Part shown: in pieces, positions 33,323 through 43,034 of the stretch
Position numbering within the stretch: the first letter of the stretch is position 1
How the letters are laid out: every line of letters begins with the position of its first letter
NCBI GenBank assembly: GCA_012729535.1
Contig: JAAYCY010000031.1
Span: 1-64,000, forward strand
DNA: 64,000 nt
Source: Methanomicrobiales archaeon
GTDB taxonomy: Archaea > Halobacteriota > Methanomicrobia > Methanomicrobiales > Methanospirillaceae
Direction of reading: 5' to 3'
Notes under the pieces: model-generated
What the model saw: the letters and a program-made list of their open reading frames with translations, nothing else
Database searches by the model: none
Told to the model about the DNA's origin: nothing
Program-made: the position numbers and the translations under genes

Positions 33323-34204
33323 ATGAAACAAACTACCGCAGATCTCATTCTTATACTCATTGTCCTGATATGGGGTTCCTCCTATGTAGCAATGAAATGG
33401 GGAATGGACAGTTTTGGCATTTACTCGCTTATTGCCCTTCGTTTCAGCATCGCATTTTGTGTCGGGATATTGGTCCTTTGGCCCAGTATGTCTAAAATTT
33501 ATCTTCATACTCTGGCCTCCAGTGCATTTCTTGGATTTTGTTTTTTCTGCGGTTTTATTTTTCTCCTCGTCGGAATGGAGACCTCCCCGACGACTTCTGC
33601 TGGATTTCTTATGGCAACAACAATAGTATTCATCCCCATAATCCAGGCACTGGTTTTCCATAAAATTCCCAATAAATTTCTTATAATTGCAATACTACTC
33701 TGTCTGTCCGGAGTCGGACTTCTCACGATCAAGGAAGGGCAGACCATAGATTTTGGGACTATAATCTGCCTGATTGCTGCTCTTTGTTATGCAACGCAGA
33801 TTGTAACAACAAAATGGGTCTTGTCCAGCGGAGAGAACGCAGTCACTATCGGGGTATTACAACTGGGATTTACTGCTTTATTCGCAATCGGACCTGCTTT
33901 TTTTCTCGAGATGCCTCTTCAAACCGTCACTTTGACAAGCGGCATGATAATCCTATACCTTGCTATACTCTGTACACTCATCGGATTCGTTCTGCAAACC
34001 GTTGCACAGGAATTTACCTCTCCGGAACATACCGGCCTGATTTTTACTCTGGAATCGGTATTTGCGGCCCTATTTGGTTATCTACTATTACAGGAAGTAC
34101 TCCCTCTTCACGGGTATATCGGAGTTATCCTCGTATTCTCAGGAGTTATAATTGCAGTCAGGCATGGAAAATCATCAGGAAAAAAGCAGAACCTTACTTC
34201 ATGA
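33323..34204 (+). CDS. EamA/DMT-family transporter
   Basis: 293 residues with ten hydrophobic helices in two EamA repeats. The first starts ADLILILIVLIWGSSYVAMKWGM and the second FGTIICLIAALCYATQIVTTKW. The family signature near each repeat end is present (ETSPTTSAGFLMATTIVFIPII; SPEHTGLIFTLESVFAALFGYLLL). A drug/metabolite exporter of the inner membrane; the substrate is unknown. A short basic tail ends the protein. The gene stands alone. Confidence 0.92.
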   Translation: MKQTTADLILILIVLIWGSSYVAMKWGMDSFGIYSLIALRFSIAFCVGILVLWPSMSKIYLHTLASSAFLGFCFFCGFIFLLVGMETSPTTSAGFLMATTIVFIPIIQALVFHKIPNKFLIIAILLCLSGVGLLTIKEGQTIDFGTIICLIAALCYATQIVTTKWVLSSGENAVTIGVLQLGFTALFAIGPAFFLEMPLQTVTLTSGMIILYLAILCTLIGFVLQTVAQEFTSPEHTGLIFTLESVFAALFGYLLLQEVLPLHGYIGVILVFSGVIIAVRHGKSSGKKQNLTS

Positions 34205-34429
34205 TTTTTCTGAATTGTCTTATTTGATAATCTAACCTGAATATCAGTCATCGCATCACGAATAGTTATTTTTCTGATGAGAAGGTATACCTGAAAGATA
34301 AAAAGCAATTACCATATACAAGTGAAGCAGATCACCTATTAGAAATAATTGTTGTACCTGGATTAGACAATATATTCAGGGAAGTACAATTCCAAAAAGG
34401 TTCATATTCACAGGTATTGGAGGACTCAG

Positions 34430-34843
34430 ATGAATCAGAGAATTACCATTCAAATCCTCATTGCCCTCCTTTTTGGAACAATAATAATCGGAACTTATTA
34501 CACATTTGAATCCGCTGCACTTCAGGAATCAAAACTGCGTAATCACTTATTAACCGAATCCAGAATTCTTGGAGCAGCACTCTTGCCTTCATCTATCGAT
34601 ACTCTTGTCTGAGATGAACGGGATCTTTCTAATCCTCTGTATCAGGAGATTAAATCATACTTTATTAAGGTGAAAGAGGCACGGGATAAAACCCAGTTTA
34701 TTTATCTGATGCGACAAAAACCGGATGGAGATACGATCATTCTGGTTGATTCAGAAGAGCCCGGATCACATGATTATTCACCACATGGAGAGGTGTATAA
34801 AAACAATAGAAGTAACTATTCAGTCGGCCTACGCACAAAGTAA
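34430..34843 (+). pseudogene. Truncated sensor protein gene with an in-frame stop
   Basis: A strong GGAGG precedes ATG 34430. The frame encodes a membrane anchor (QILIALLFGTIIIGTYYTF) and the start of an extracellular sensor domain, reads TGA at 34610-34612, and then continues in the same frame: NPLYQEIKSYFIKVKEARDKTQFIYLMRQKPDGDTIILVDSEEPGSHDYSPHGEVY. This resembles the extracellular input domain of methanogen histidine kinases and GGDEF-like sensors. It ends near an IS66 fragment, so the kinase half was lost. Confidence 0.7.
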
Positions 34844-34870
34844 AGATTCCTCATGAGGAATTGCAAATAT

Positions 34871-35167
34871 TCAGTTCAAATTTTTATTCGGCATCCATGG
34901 ATTTTCATCAATAGCTGAATTAATCCCCTCAAAAAAAATACCATTTTTCCTAATTGTTGAGATATAACGTCGAATTAGAGAGACTGCTATTCCTGTACCC
35001 AAATCCCTAAACCCTCCTGATATCTTCATTTTCACTTTCATCATTCGAATATCTCTCTTAGCAAGATCGTTATCAAATGGCACGAGTGGATTATCAATGA
35101 ACCGCAGTACTACTTCTTTCCAATTTTGAAACCTTTCGAGTAAGTTACGTACAAATCCTTTTTCTAA
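34871..35167 (-). pseudogene. IS66-type transposase, C-terminal fragment
   Basis: About 98 codons on the minus strand, without a start, reading LERFQNWKEVVLRFIDNPLVPFDNDLAKRDIRMMKVKMKISGG and then STIRKNGIFFEGINSA. This is the C-terminal end of an IS66 transposase: the N-x-LA(E/K)RDIR-x-x-K motif carries the last catalytic residue, here Lys instead of Glu. It belongs to a different subgroup from the element at 2609-4304. It directly follows the truncated sensor gene. Confidence 0.8.
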
Positions 35168-35544
35168 CTATATCTCTCAATAATCAGAGAACTAGCGTCC
35201 TTTTTTTAATACTCTCCTATGAGAATTAATGGTATTGCCACCTGATTGTTATATTATATTTCGATCATCATCTCTCAGAATTATCAGAGTACGTGAATCT
35301 GGAGAGCCTGATCCAGATGCATTTATTTTTGTTTTTCTTTATTCTCATTGCCCGGATAAATAATCCAGTTTAGATTATCAATCACGTCCCTCTGTTTCAG
35401 GCAGGTATAATTTTTTTCTCACAATCATTATCATCACCCTTAGCATATTGAGAAAGAAGGATAAATTTCCGTTCGGGTGGAAAGAAAACGGGATCTATAT
35501 GATGACTGGCAGAACACCGATCTGTATACGGACCAGGAGAGAAC
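35168..35544. promoter_or_regulatory. Intergenic region before the P-type ATPase gene
   Basis: About 375 bases. It may contain the rest of the decayed IS (no inverted repeats found) and the ATPase promoter. Short open stretches on the plus strand (about 35265-35355) show no family. ACCAGGAGAGAAC gives a Shine-Dalgarno for the ATPase. Confidence 0.35.
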
Positions 35545-38079
35545 ATGACAACTCATGATAGTGAAAAAGATATAAAAACCGACATATTCTCATATGCATC
35601 ACTTCCCCAAGAAAAACTTCAGGAACTATTTCAGACGTCATTGTCAGATGGGCTTTCTCAGGATAAAGCCAGTACATTTCTCCAGAAAGATGGATTAAAC
35701 GAGATATCTGCCAACCAGGTACAGTGGTGGGAGATTGCTATCCGGCAGTTTACATCTCCCTTTATATACCTGCTGTTAATCGCTGCTGTAATCGTGTATG
35801 CTATCGGTGAACATATCGATGCAGGAATCATTGTCGGGTTTGTTTTCATCAATGCTGCTCTTGGTTTTTACCAGGAATACAAATCAGAACAGTCACTCCG
35901 GGCACTGGAGCAGTTTATCAGTCCCCGGAGCCGGGTAAAAAGAGATAATAACTGGCAGGTAATCGATTCACGAAACCTGGTACGGGGAGATATCATCAGT
36001 CTTATGACCGGAGATGCCATACCTGCTGATCTCCGGGTCCTGAAAACCAGCCATTTTATCGTTAATGAAACAACCCTGACCGGAGAATCGGTACCGGTCT
36101 TAAAACAGGCAGATACACTCCCCTCTGTTCCAAAAAACATCTATGAAAGCCATAATCTTCTTTTTAGTGGGACATCAGTTGTGGAAGGTGAGGCGACTGC
36201 TCTGGTTCTTGAGACCGGAGAGCGGACTACCATGGGCAGGATTGCTAAACTGACCGTGGAAACAACAAAAGAGAGCGAGTTTTCTAAAGGGATAAGCAGG
36301 TTTAGCAGTTTTATCTTACGGATGATTTTGATCACCCTGGTCTTCATATTCCTGGCAAACCTCGTAATTAAGGGTGAAAATGCAGATATTTTCGAACTGG
36401 TCGTATTTTGTATTGCCCTTGTTGTGAGTGTCGTTCCTGAAGCACTTCCCGTCGTAACAACGGTCTCTCTTTCAAGAGGTGCCCTGCAGCTTGCAAAACA
36501 TGAGGTTATTGTTAAACGTCTCACTGCTATTGAGGATATTGGAAGTATCGAGGTACTCTGTTCTGACAAGACCGGGACTCTGACAGAAAACTCACTCAGT
36601 ACGACAGGATATTCCCCTGATACACATCCAACTCTTCTCTCATATGCTGCTCTGACCATTGCAGAGACTGTGGAGAAAACTGAGCCATTTGATATTGCAA
36701 TAGAAAAGGAGGCATCTGATCGGCAGATTTTACCGGATGAGAGTTTTAAGCGGCTGATGGAATTGCCTTTTGATCCGGTACGGCGGAGAAATGCGGTTCT
36801 CATCAGGAACGAGAAAGAAACAATTATGGTAGTCCGGGGTGCACCAGAGGTAATCATCGCCTTATCTTCTCTTTCAAATTCTGAAAAGGCTGGTATTGAG
36901 AAATGGATCTCTGATAAGGGAAATGCAGGAGAGCGAACGATTGCCATTGCGAAACGAATATTTCCTGGAGATAAAGAAAAAATCACTCCTGAAGATGAAC
37001 AGGATCTGCAATTCCTTGGTGTCATGGCCTTTGCCGATCCAATCAAACCATCCACTTTCCATGCGGTAAAAAAGGCTAAGGAACTTGGTGTTGCGATTAA
37101 AATCATCACCGGTGACAGCCCGGAGGTTGCTGGAGCGGTTGGGGTAAAGATCGGGCTGCTTGAAGATCCAACGATGCTCCTTACCGGTTCAGTTTTACAG
37201 GATTTACCGGAAAACGAACGGGCAGAGGAGATAATTCGGCATACGGTCATCGCACGGGTCACCCCTGAACAGAAATATGAGATTATCAAGATCCTTCAGC
37301 GTTCCTTTACCGTCGGATTTTTAGGAGAAGGAATTAATGATGCTCCAGCCCTCAAACTTGCCGGTGTTTCAATGGTGGTTGAGAGTGCAGCAGATATTGC
37401 CCGGGAGGCTGCTGATATCATCCTGCTTCAGAAGAACCTGGAGGTGATAATGGACGGGATTGAGAGTGGAAGAGGGGTGTTTGCAAACAGTGTCAAGTAC
37501 CTCAAAGCAACTCTTGCATCAAACTTCGGACATTTTTACGCAATTGCAATCGGGTCCATGTTCATTTCTTTTCTTCCGATGCTTCCCATACAGATACTCC
37601 TGGTAAACCTCCTCTCAGATTTTCCGATGATCTCCATCGCTACTGATACGGTTGATAAAGATGAGGTCAAAAAACCGAGAAAATATGAATTAAGAGAAAT
37701 AATGCTGGTCGCAACATTGCTCGGGGTGGTCGTGACAGTATTTGATCTCATGTTTTTTGCATTTTTCATACACGAGGGAGATAAAATCCTCCAGACAAAC
37801 TGGTTTGTTGGGAGTATACTCACTGAGCTCGTATTTCTCTTCTCGATACGGACAAAACTACCTTTTTTCCAGGCTGAACGGCCTTCCAGGTATGTCATAC
37901 TCCTGACGGGTATTGCTGCTTTCGCAACCGTCCTGCTCCCGTATACCGTAATAGGAGAGAAATTATTTCATTTCTACCCGCCATCTGCCATGCACCTGGG
38001 GATAATTCTCATTCTTGTTGCAGCATTTTTTGTGTGCAGTGAACTGGTAAAACATATGTATTACCGGTACACCGGGTAA
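35545..38079 (+). CDS. P-type cation-transporting ATPase
   Basis: 844 residues. N-terminal cation-ATPase domain with LSQDKASTFLQKDGLNEI, helices at about 65-110, actuator TLTGES, SVVPEALPVV in helix M4 (a Ca2+-type PEALP motif), phosphorylation site CSDKTGTLT with Asp341, VVRGAPE for nucleotide binding, IITGDSP, and a hinge motif LGEGINDAPAL. The hinge normally reads GDGxND; here the first Asp is Glu595, a rare change that may slow Mg2+-dependent phosphorylation. Six C-terminal helices follow. The type (Ca2+, Mg2+ or H+) cannot be fixed. An AGGAGAGA Shine-Dalgarno is present. The gene stands alone. Confidence 0.93.
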   Translation: MTTHDSEKDIKTDIFSYASLPQEKLQELFQTSLSDGLSQDKASTFLQKDGLNEISANQVQWWEIAIRQFTSPFIYLLLIAAVIVYAIGEHIDAGIIVGFVFINAALGFYQEYKSEQSLRALEQFISPRSRVKRDNNWQVIDSRNLVRGDIISLMTGDAIPADLRVLKTSHFIVNETTLTGESVPVLKQADTLPSVPKNIYESHNLLFSGTSVVEGEATALVLETGERTTMGRIAKLTVETTKESEFSKGISRFSSFILRMILITLVFIFLANLVIKGENADIFELVVFCIALVVSVVPEALPVVTTVSLSRGALQLAKHEVIVKRLTAIEDIGSIEVLCSDKTGTLTENSLSTTGYSPDTHPTLLSYAALTIAETVEKTEPFDIAIEKEASDRQILPDESFKRLMELPFDPVRRRNAVLIRNEKETIMVVRGAPEVIIALSSLSNSEKAGIEKWISDKGNAGERTIAIAKRIFPGDKEKITPEDEQDLQFLGVMAFADPIKPSTFHAVKKAKELGVAIKIITGDSPEVAGAVGVKIGLLEDPTMLLTGSVLQDLPENERAEEIIRHTVIARVTPEQKYEIIKILQRSFTVGFLGEGINDAPALKLAGVSMVVESAADIAREAADIILLQKNLEVIMDGIESGRGVFANSVKYLKATLASNFGHFYAIAIGSMFISFLPMLPIQILLVNLLSDFPMISIATDTVDKDEVKKPRKYELREIMLVATLLGVVVTVFDLMFFAFFIHEGDKILQTNWFVGSILTELVFLFSIRTKLPFFQAERPSRYVILLTGIAAFATVLLPYTVIGEKLFHFYPPSAMHLGIILILVAAFFVCSELVKHMYYRYTG

Positions 38080-38133
38080 TTTTTTCTAAAACCTATTTAG
38101 TAACGGGATACCAGGTCTGAATCCGACCGGATC

Positions 38134-38283
38134 ATGGTTCAGGTCAACAATTCAGTATCTGAATTAAAACCACATTGGCCTGATTACTACGATTTCCAAA
38201 ATCTCTTTGAATCTCCAACTCTTCATCCTGCCCCCGGGAATCCTTCGGATGAAACTGAACAGCCCGGTATCTTTGAGAATTAA
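38134..38283 (+). CDS. Possible small acidic protein
   Basis: 49 codons starting MVQVNNSVSELKPHWPDYYDFQ and ending in a Pro/Glu-rich part. It lies between the ATPase and a secreted-protein gene. There is no Shine-Dalgarno, and I know no family. The aromatic LKPHWPDYYDF segment looks protein-like, but it could be chance. Confidence 0.3.
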   Translation: MVQVNNSVSELKPHWPDYYDFQNLFESPTLHPAPGNPSDETEQPGIFEN

Positions 38284-38360
38284 GACCGTCTCTATCAGGC
38301 AGAGGTTCTGTGATGAAATCTATGAAAAACTATAATCCGGTTTTTTAAATTTCAAACCCA

Positions 38361-39815
38361 ATGTCAACTCACAATCTATATCTCCTGACCATTTCAATTC
38401 TTGGTATGCAACGGGTAATTCTATTCATTATGACGGTGTTCTTCCTGACACTTGTCGTTATACCAGGTTTAGCTGACCAGAACGATATTGACGTGAATAC
38501 AACGATCAAGGCGTTCCAGGAGGAGGGTTTTTCAGTTGGCCTTGGAAAAATGCAGACCGTTGACGCAATGGGTCTGTATGAAATGGGAATTACTCCATCC
38601 TGTTATGCTATTAATCCAAGTGCTCCATACATGTCGTTTAAAGTTCCAAAAGCACCCGGACAGACAAGTAATAATACTATCTCTGATTCACCGTTAAATC
38701 CGGAAAACACGGGACTCTGGCTTGATTATCATACCCGTCCGGATGAAGCGTTTGTCTACATCGGAACAACCCCGCCGGAGTGTGATTATTTTAGCTATTG
38801 CGGGTATATCGCCATGGGATATTTCCCGGCTGTCGGGGATAAACACCGGGTGTATGCAAGTCTTGGAGATGCTGTAAGTCTCGCCCGGCTGAAAGATGAA
38901 CTTGCATATAAGGACGGTGTTTTTTCAAAGCCGATTATCATCATCTTCACCGCAGATATGAATGCAGATACAAAGGCACGAACTGCACTTATCTCTGCCG
39001 GATATCCGGAGGATATCATTCACACCCTGGTGGTGCCACATACACTTGTTAAACTCGGTCTTGATTCAGAGACCGATACCCTGACGACCCTTCACCGGGT
39101 AGCATTCTTTAAAGATGAAAAAGAGGGGGATGTATACATGAACAGCACTCCGGGTATTGTCTACCGGCTCACTCCGGAAACTGAAGAAGAACCTGCATTC
39201 TTCGATGTTCCTGACCTCATCGTCCGGGGGACCGGGGATACCCGCGAGCTGGACCTGATGGATGATTTGGAAGAACTCCGACAGGCGATTATTGACAGGT
39301 ATGAGGGATATGAGGCCCAGGATCTGACCACGAAGATCTGGATCTTTGAAGGATATGATGCCATCCAGAGAGGTGTTGATACATTGGGTGATATCAGGGA
39401 TACGGTCTACCTGAATACGACCAGTACCATTCTCGGAGATAAACCTGGCGAAAGTATCATGGTGTACGGGGTGAACCATGTCGCAACTGGAAAGGCCACA
39501 TATGCGAATTTCGGCCTGTATGGTCTTGCTGCATTAAATGGAATAGAAGGGGTCTCAAACCATGACTACTCGGGGACTGCAGAGGAATATTTGCCCGGAA
39601 ATCCCCATGCAAAATACCTGTATGTTGCAAAGATAACCCGTCAGGATGATAAAAGTCCGTCAACTTCCGTGATCTCATCCGGAGTCGGGGCTCATGGTGT
39701 CGAGCCTGATGAACCATGTTTTGTCGGGTTCAGGGCATACGTAGAGCCTGAAACATCAGTTGGTCCGGCCTGGAATGAGATAGTCTATGACCGGGCCATA
39801 AAACTTACCCCCTGA
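38361..39815 (+). CDS. Exported protein of unknown function
   Basis: 484 residues. A hydrophobic export signal (VILFIMTVFFLTLVVIPGLADQ) may start at Met16 (38406); the first ATG adds a short extra segment. The mature protein is soluble: FSVGLGKMQTVDAMGLYEMGI, TTPPECDYFSYCGYIAMGYFP, IIIIFTADMNADTKARTALI, and a C-terminal TKITRQD/CVGFRAYVEP-like end. I do not recognise the family. Two or three Cys occur near CDYFSYCGY and could form a disulfide. The gene is followed by a T-rich terminator. Confidence 0.7.
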   Translation: MSTHNLYLLTISILGMQRVILFIMTVFFLTLVVIPGLADQNDIDVNTTIKAFQEEGFSVGLGKMQTVDAMGLYEMGITPSCYAINPSAPYMSFKVPKAPGQTSNNTISDSPLNPENTGLWLDYHTRPDEAFVYIGTTPPECDYFSYCGYIAMGYFPAVGDKHRVYASLGDAVSLARLKDELAYKDGVFSKPIIIIFTADMNADTKARTALISAGYPEDIIHTLVVPHTLVKLGLDSETDTLTTLHRVAFFKDEKEGDVYMNSTPGIVYRLTPETEEEPAFFDVPDLIVRGTGDTRELDLMDDLEELRQAIIDRYEGYEAQDLTTKIWIFEGYDAIQRGVDTLGDIRDTVYLNTTSTILGDKPGESIMVYGVNHVATGKATYANFGLYGLAALNGIEGVSNHDYSGTAEEYLPGNPHAKYLYVAKITRQDDKSPSTSVISSGVGAHGVEPDEPCFVGFRAYVEPETSVGPAWNEIVYDRAIKLTP

Positions 39816-39829
39816 TTTTTTCCTTTTTT
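39816..39829 (+). terminator. Oligo-T terminator
   Basis: T6-CC-T6 immediately after the stop codon on the coding strand. Confidence 0.5.
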
Positions 39830-40231
39830 CCGGATAATGTGCCGTGACATAAAAAGGTGACAAAGGATTATCATCAAAAGTCTTCTTATTGTTCTATACG
39901 GACAAATATAATAGCAATTCATGAACCCATCAGTAAAGTCAACCTAAAGCGTATCACCAATGGTATCTTCGCGTTTACTATGACGCTTCTTGCCAGAAAC
40001 GTCGTAACACCGGACTAGTATGAACAGGCATCACAAATCACGGTTGAAATTTTTGTTGGAGACACCATTTTCGAAATCTTTGAGTTTTTGGCCGTTTTTC
40101 TCCTTGTCATTCTGCCTTGAGAAAATCCTCTTTGCATTTCTTGATAATCCCGAAAATTTTTCACTAATCAATCGGAATCAACCAAGAAAAATTCTAACCA
40201 CAAGATTCTTTTATCATGTTTCCTACCATGA
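39830..40231. other. Intergenic region without a supported gene
   Basis: About 400 bases. A plus-strand open frame from 40020 (about 100 codons, runs into the next gene in another frame) is rich in Phe, Lys and Ser and lacks a ribosome site; I treat it as chance. A promoter for the gene at 40232 is expected here. Confidence 0.3.
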
Positions 40232-41410
40232 ATGTATAAGATGGGGTTCACAAAAGATCATCAAGAAAAAATCCAGGGAAACGAGGAGGAAAAGGAAATT
40301 TACCAAAACACCGATCAGGTGAAGAATCTTCTCTCAGCAAGAGTCGTTCTGCATGAAATCCGTGGAGATCTGTACAGATACATATGTACACCGGAAGGTC
40401 GTGATACGGTAAAATCCGGATTTTTTGACAAATTTTCACTTCTCCAGTCCAAAACATCTTCATATATACAGACCGGTCAGGATAATGTAGAGAACAGATC
40501 AGACGAGGATTTTTCCCGGTTATTAACCGTATACGAAGAACTGGTTCATGCTGCTCTTGACGATATTGACCGGGGAAAAAAGCACGAAATAATCGTTTCG
40601 CTCCATGACGGACCACTTCATCAGAGCCACCTGAACATCGATGAATTTCTCTCAACAGCGACTGATTCCTTAAAAGCAGGAGAATCAGTCCACGAACTTG
40701 ATAATCTGCAGGCACAGGTGAATGCCCTTTTCACCATTATCGAGTTAATCGGAGCCATTGCTGTCCTTTTTCCAGGAGTGTTTGTATCAATCGGTGTTCC
40801 AGCTACCCTCGCCAGATCGGTTACCATGTTAAACCAGGTACAAAAGGTATATCCGAGTGTGCAACTCGCTCTTGACCGCAAACATGAGATCATGATCCTG
40901 GTTGGAACAATGGCTGCATTTGCAGGCGGAATGCATAAGAATGCTACCCGGTTACTGCAGCAGATGGCAGCAGATGAGAACATGCAAAATATTACGGTTA
41001 TAGACGAGACCGGAAAAACCATCCCTGGTTCAGAACTTGTTCAATATGCCCTTGATCTACAGAATAACAAGAATAAACCCGAAGAAGAGGGATCTGCAGC
41101 ATATGAAAGTAAACAGTTATCAGGTAAAGTACCTGACCCTGATATGGTCAAAAAATTAACCGGCCTTTTGGATGCCATCACAAAACCGGTGTCAGAATCA
41201 TTAAAAGCAGCTGATACGTATGCACATCAGGGTATTCAGGCCAGGTTGGAAGACGTATCACGGGGGAAGGAATTTATCCTCCAGGTTCCCCTGACCCTCA
41301 GTGATGTAGGAAGCCGGGTCGGGACTGATATCACCATAAAGATGCAGGAACTTACTGAAAAGGTGAGTTCAATCACCGGAAAAGAAACTCGGGAGGAAAA
41401 AAAGCCCTGA
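40232..41410 (+). CDS. Hypothetical protein with two central hydrophobic segments
   Basis: 392 residues, possibly starting at Met4 (MGFTKDHQEK). The N-terminal 170 residues are helical and charged (SARVVLHEIRGDLYRYI, LTVYEELVHAALDDIDRGKKHEI). The middle has two hydrophobic stretches (FTIIELIGAIAVLFPGVFVSIGVPATLA and IMILVGTMAAFAGGM), and the C-terminus is a long amphipathic helical part ending EETREEKKP-like. It may be a membrane-associated helical protein. I do not recognise a family, and the neighbours give no clue. Confidence 0.65.
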   Translation: MYKMGFTKDHQEKIQGNEEEKEIYQNTDQVKNLLSARVVLHEIRGDLYRYICTPEGRDTVKSGFFDKFSLLQSKTSSYIQTGQDNVENRSDEDFSRLLTVYEELVHAALDDIDRGKKHEIIVSLHDGPLHQSHLNIDEFLSTATDSLKAGESVHELDNLQAQVNALFTIIELIGAIAVLFPGVFVSIGVPATLARSVTMLNQVQKVYPSVQLALDRKHEIMILVGTMAAFAGGMHKNATRLLQQMAADENMQNITVIDETGKTIPGSELVQYALDLQNNKNKPEEEGSAAYESKQLSGKVPDPDMVKKLTGLLDAITKPVSESLKAADTYAHQGIQARLEDVSRGKEFILQVPLTLSDVGSRVGTDITIKMQELTEKVSSITGKETREEKKP

Positions 41411-41766
41411 AAATTTGTGGTTTTGTACCTGATGTATGAATATGCAGGAATACTCTCCGTTGCTTTTGGTTATCTAAAATTTTTTTAGAGACTCGGTTTC
41501 ATGTGAAGTACTCACCATAATGGTGAACCAGTATAAACAATTATTCGGACACGCTAATCGGTACCGTAATCGATGTAAAACCGGCTATATTGTCACGAAC
41601 CGGAACATATGGCTACACCACATACTCGGTGAGATGATGACTGATGCAAAAAAGGAATCTGCGTTAGAAAGGAGGATAATATTCTCCTGTATACGAAGGA
41701 CAACACAATTACCTGCTTATCCAGGCTCAGGAACAAAACCAGTGGATAAAATACTATATGCAATAA
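41411..41766. other. Intergenic region without a supported gene
   Basis: About 355 bases between converging genes. A plus-strand frame from 41520 overlaps the end of the histidine kinase gene and has no family features. Nothing else was seen. Confidence 0.3.
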
Positions 41767-42654
41767 TTATTTTGAATTAATCCGGAATTTACCTTCGGGA
41801 ATGGTAATCTCAAACCTCACTCCTACACCTGGCTCACCATTCTCAATAATAGTGATTCCCGTAATGGAGAGAATTTCACGGATAAGAAAAAGACCAAGAC
41901 CAGTATTTTTCCCAAATCCTTTCTCGAAAATTTTCTCCTTAACTCCAGTGGGGACTCCCTTTCCGTCGTCCTCATAGAGGAGAACGAGTTTGTCTCCTTC
42001 TTTATGACAGGAAAACGAGATCTTTGAAAGATTCTCCCCATGCCGTTTTGAGTTCTCAACCAGGTTATATATCACTTTTTCAAGCATCCGGTCAGCATAG
42101 ATCTCCAAAGAATCCTCCATATAATTGATGGTAATATCGGATATCATATTCTGGATTGAAGGAGATGATAAAATATTTCTGATATTCTGCCATGCCGGTG
42201 CTTCCATACCAAGATCCTGGTATAATCCGGTGAACTGAATGATGTTTTTTATCTCCTCACTGGATATTTTCACCGCATCAAGCTGCTTTTTCAGGTCCTC
42301 ATCGGTTATACAGTCCCTGACATTTTCACTATAAAAAGAGGTGACCATAACACGGTTTAAGATGTCATGCCGGGTTATACTGGAGAGTATCTTGAGTTTA
42401 TTATTGACCTGTGATATCGCTTCATTGACCTTTCGGATTTCATCACGGGATTTTACCAGTTCTTCGTTTGTCTTCATAAGATCAGCCTGGTACCGGTCTG
42501 CTATCCCCATAACCCGGTCAAACCTCTCCTCTAGTTTCTGGTATGCAGCCAGCGTCTCCTGCAATTCCCGAGCCAGAGGAGAAGGATCATTATTCAATTC
42601 CTGGATTCGTTCAGGAATCGTATCAGGATTGAAAAAATTATTCTCTTTTTTCAT
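41767..42654 (-). CDS. Soluble histidine kinase of the Sia-like operon
   Basis: 295 residues, no membrane segment. The N-terminal 95 residues are coiled coil (LARELQETLAAYQKLEERF, LMKTNEELVKSRDEIRKVNEAI). The dimerisation helix carries the phospho-acceptor His in SSITRHDILNRV. The ATP-binding part shows the N box (IYNLVENSKRHGE), G1 (YEDDGKGVP) and G2 (TGLGLFLIREIL). It is the last gene of the operon, overlapping the SiaC-like gene by four bases. In Pseudomonas the equivalent place is taken by the diguanylate cyclase SiaD, whose coiled coil is activated by SiaC; here the coiled coil of this kinase could be the SiaC target. No receiver domain gene is adjacent. Confidence 0.85.
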   Translation of the reverse strand: MKKENNFFNPDTIPERIQELNNDPSPLARELQETLAAYQKLEERFDRVMGIADRYQADLMKTNEELVKSRDEIRKVNEAISQVNNKLKILSSITRHDILNRVMVTSFYSENVRDCITDEDLKKQLDAVKISSEEIKNIIQFTGLYQDLGMEAPAWQNIRNILSSPSIQNMISDITINYMEDSLEIYADRMLEKVIYNLVENSKRHGENLSKISFSCHKEGDKLVLLYEDDGKGVPTGVKEKIFEKGFGKNTGLGLFLIREILSITGITIIENGEPGVGVRFEITIPEGKFRINSK

Positions 42655-43034
42655 GGTAAACCGGGCTGGTTTTCAGGCATGATAGTAAAGGGTATCGTCA
42701 CATCCTCCTCAAATTCCTGTGCAATATCAAGAGATCGTTCATTTTCAGGATCATAATACCATACAGCTGAAACACTGCATCCCCTTTCTGCTGCTTCAGC
42801 CAATAAGTCAATGATATCAAGAAGACACTTGGTGCTGCTTGAATTCATATACCGTATGTTCACTGAAAGAATAAACTCATCACAATTTGTAAGTTCTGAA
42901 TTCAACCATTCAAAAACCGGTTTAAAGAATTCAAAGGTGTTTTCAGGGTATGATTCACCAGATATGGCAAGAGTTTTTGATTCCTCTGAAAAGATAATCC
43001 TTGGCGTAGTTTTTGTCTCCTGGATATCAAGCAT
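42651..43034 (-). CDS. SiaC-like STAS-related protein (DUF1987)
   Basis: 127 residues: TPRIIFSEESKTLAISGESYPENTFEFFKPVFEWL, then VNIRYMNSSSTKCLLDIIDLL and GCSVSAVWYYDPEN, matching DUF1987/SiaC from start to end. The phospho-site of SiaC is a Thr in the segment equivalent to YMNSSSTKCLL, and Ser/Thr residues are present here. In Pseudomonas the unphosphorylated form binds and activates its output enzyme, and SiaB and SiaA control its phosphorylation. Its ends overlap SiaB-like and kinase genes by 1 and 4 bases. Confidence 0.85.
   Translation of the reverse strand: MLDIQETKTTPRIIFSEESKTLAISGESYPENTFEFFKPVFEWLNSELTNCDEFILSVNIRYMNSSSTKCLLDIIDLLAEAAERGCSVSAVWYYDPENERSLDIAQEFEEDVTIPFTIMPENQPGLP

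Noticed and set aside
36141-37289. 382-codon Ser-rich minus-strand frame inside the P-type ATPase gene
   Set aside because: It is the antisense of a clearly conserved ATPase and has no start signal or family features.
40020-40322. Plus-strand frame of 100 codons before 40232
   Set aside because: It runs into the next gene in another frame, is rich in Phe/Lys/Ser and lacks a ribosome site.
41520-41780. Plus-strand frame overlapping the end of the histidine kinase
   Set aside because: No family features and convergent overlap with a conserved gene.
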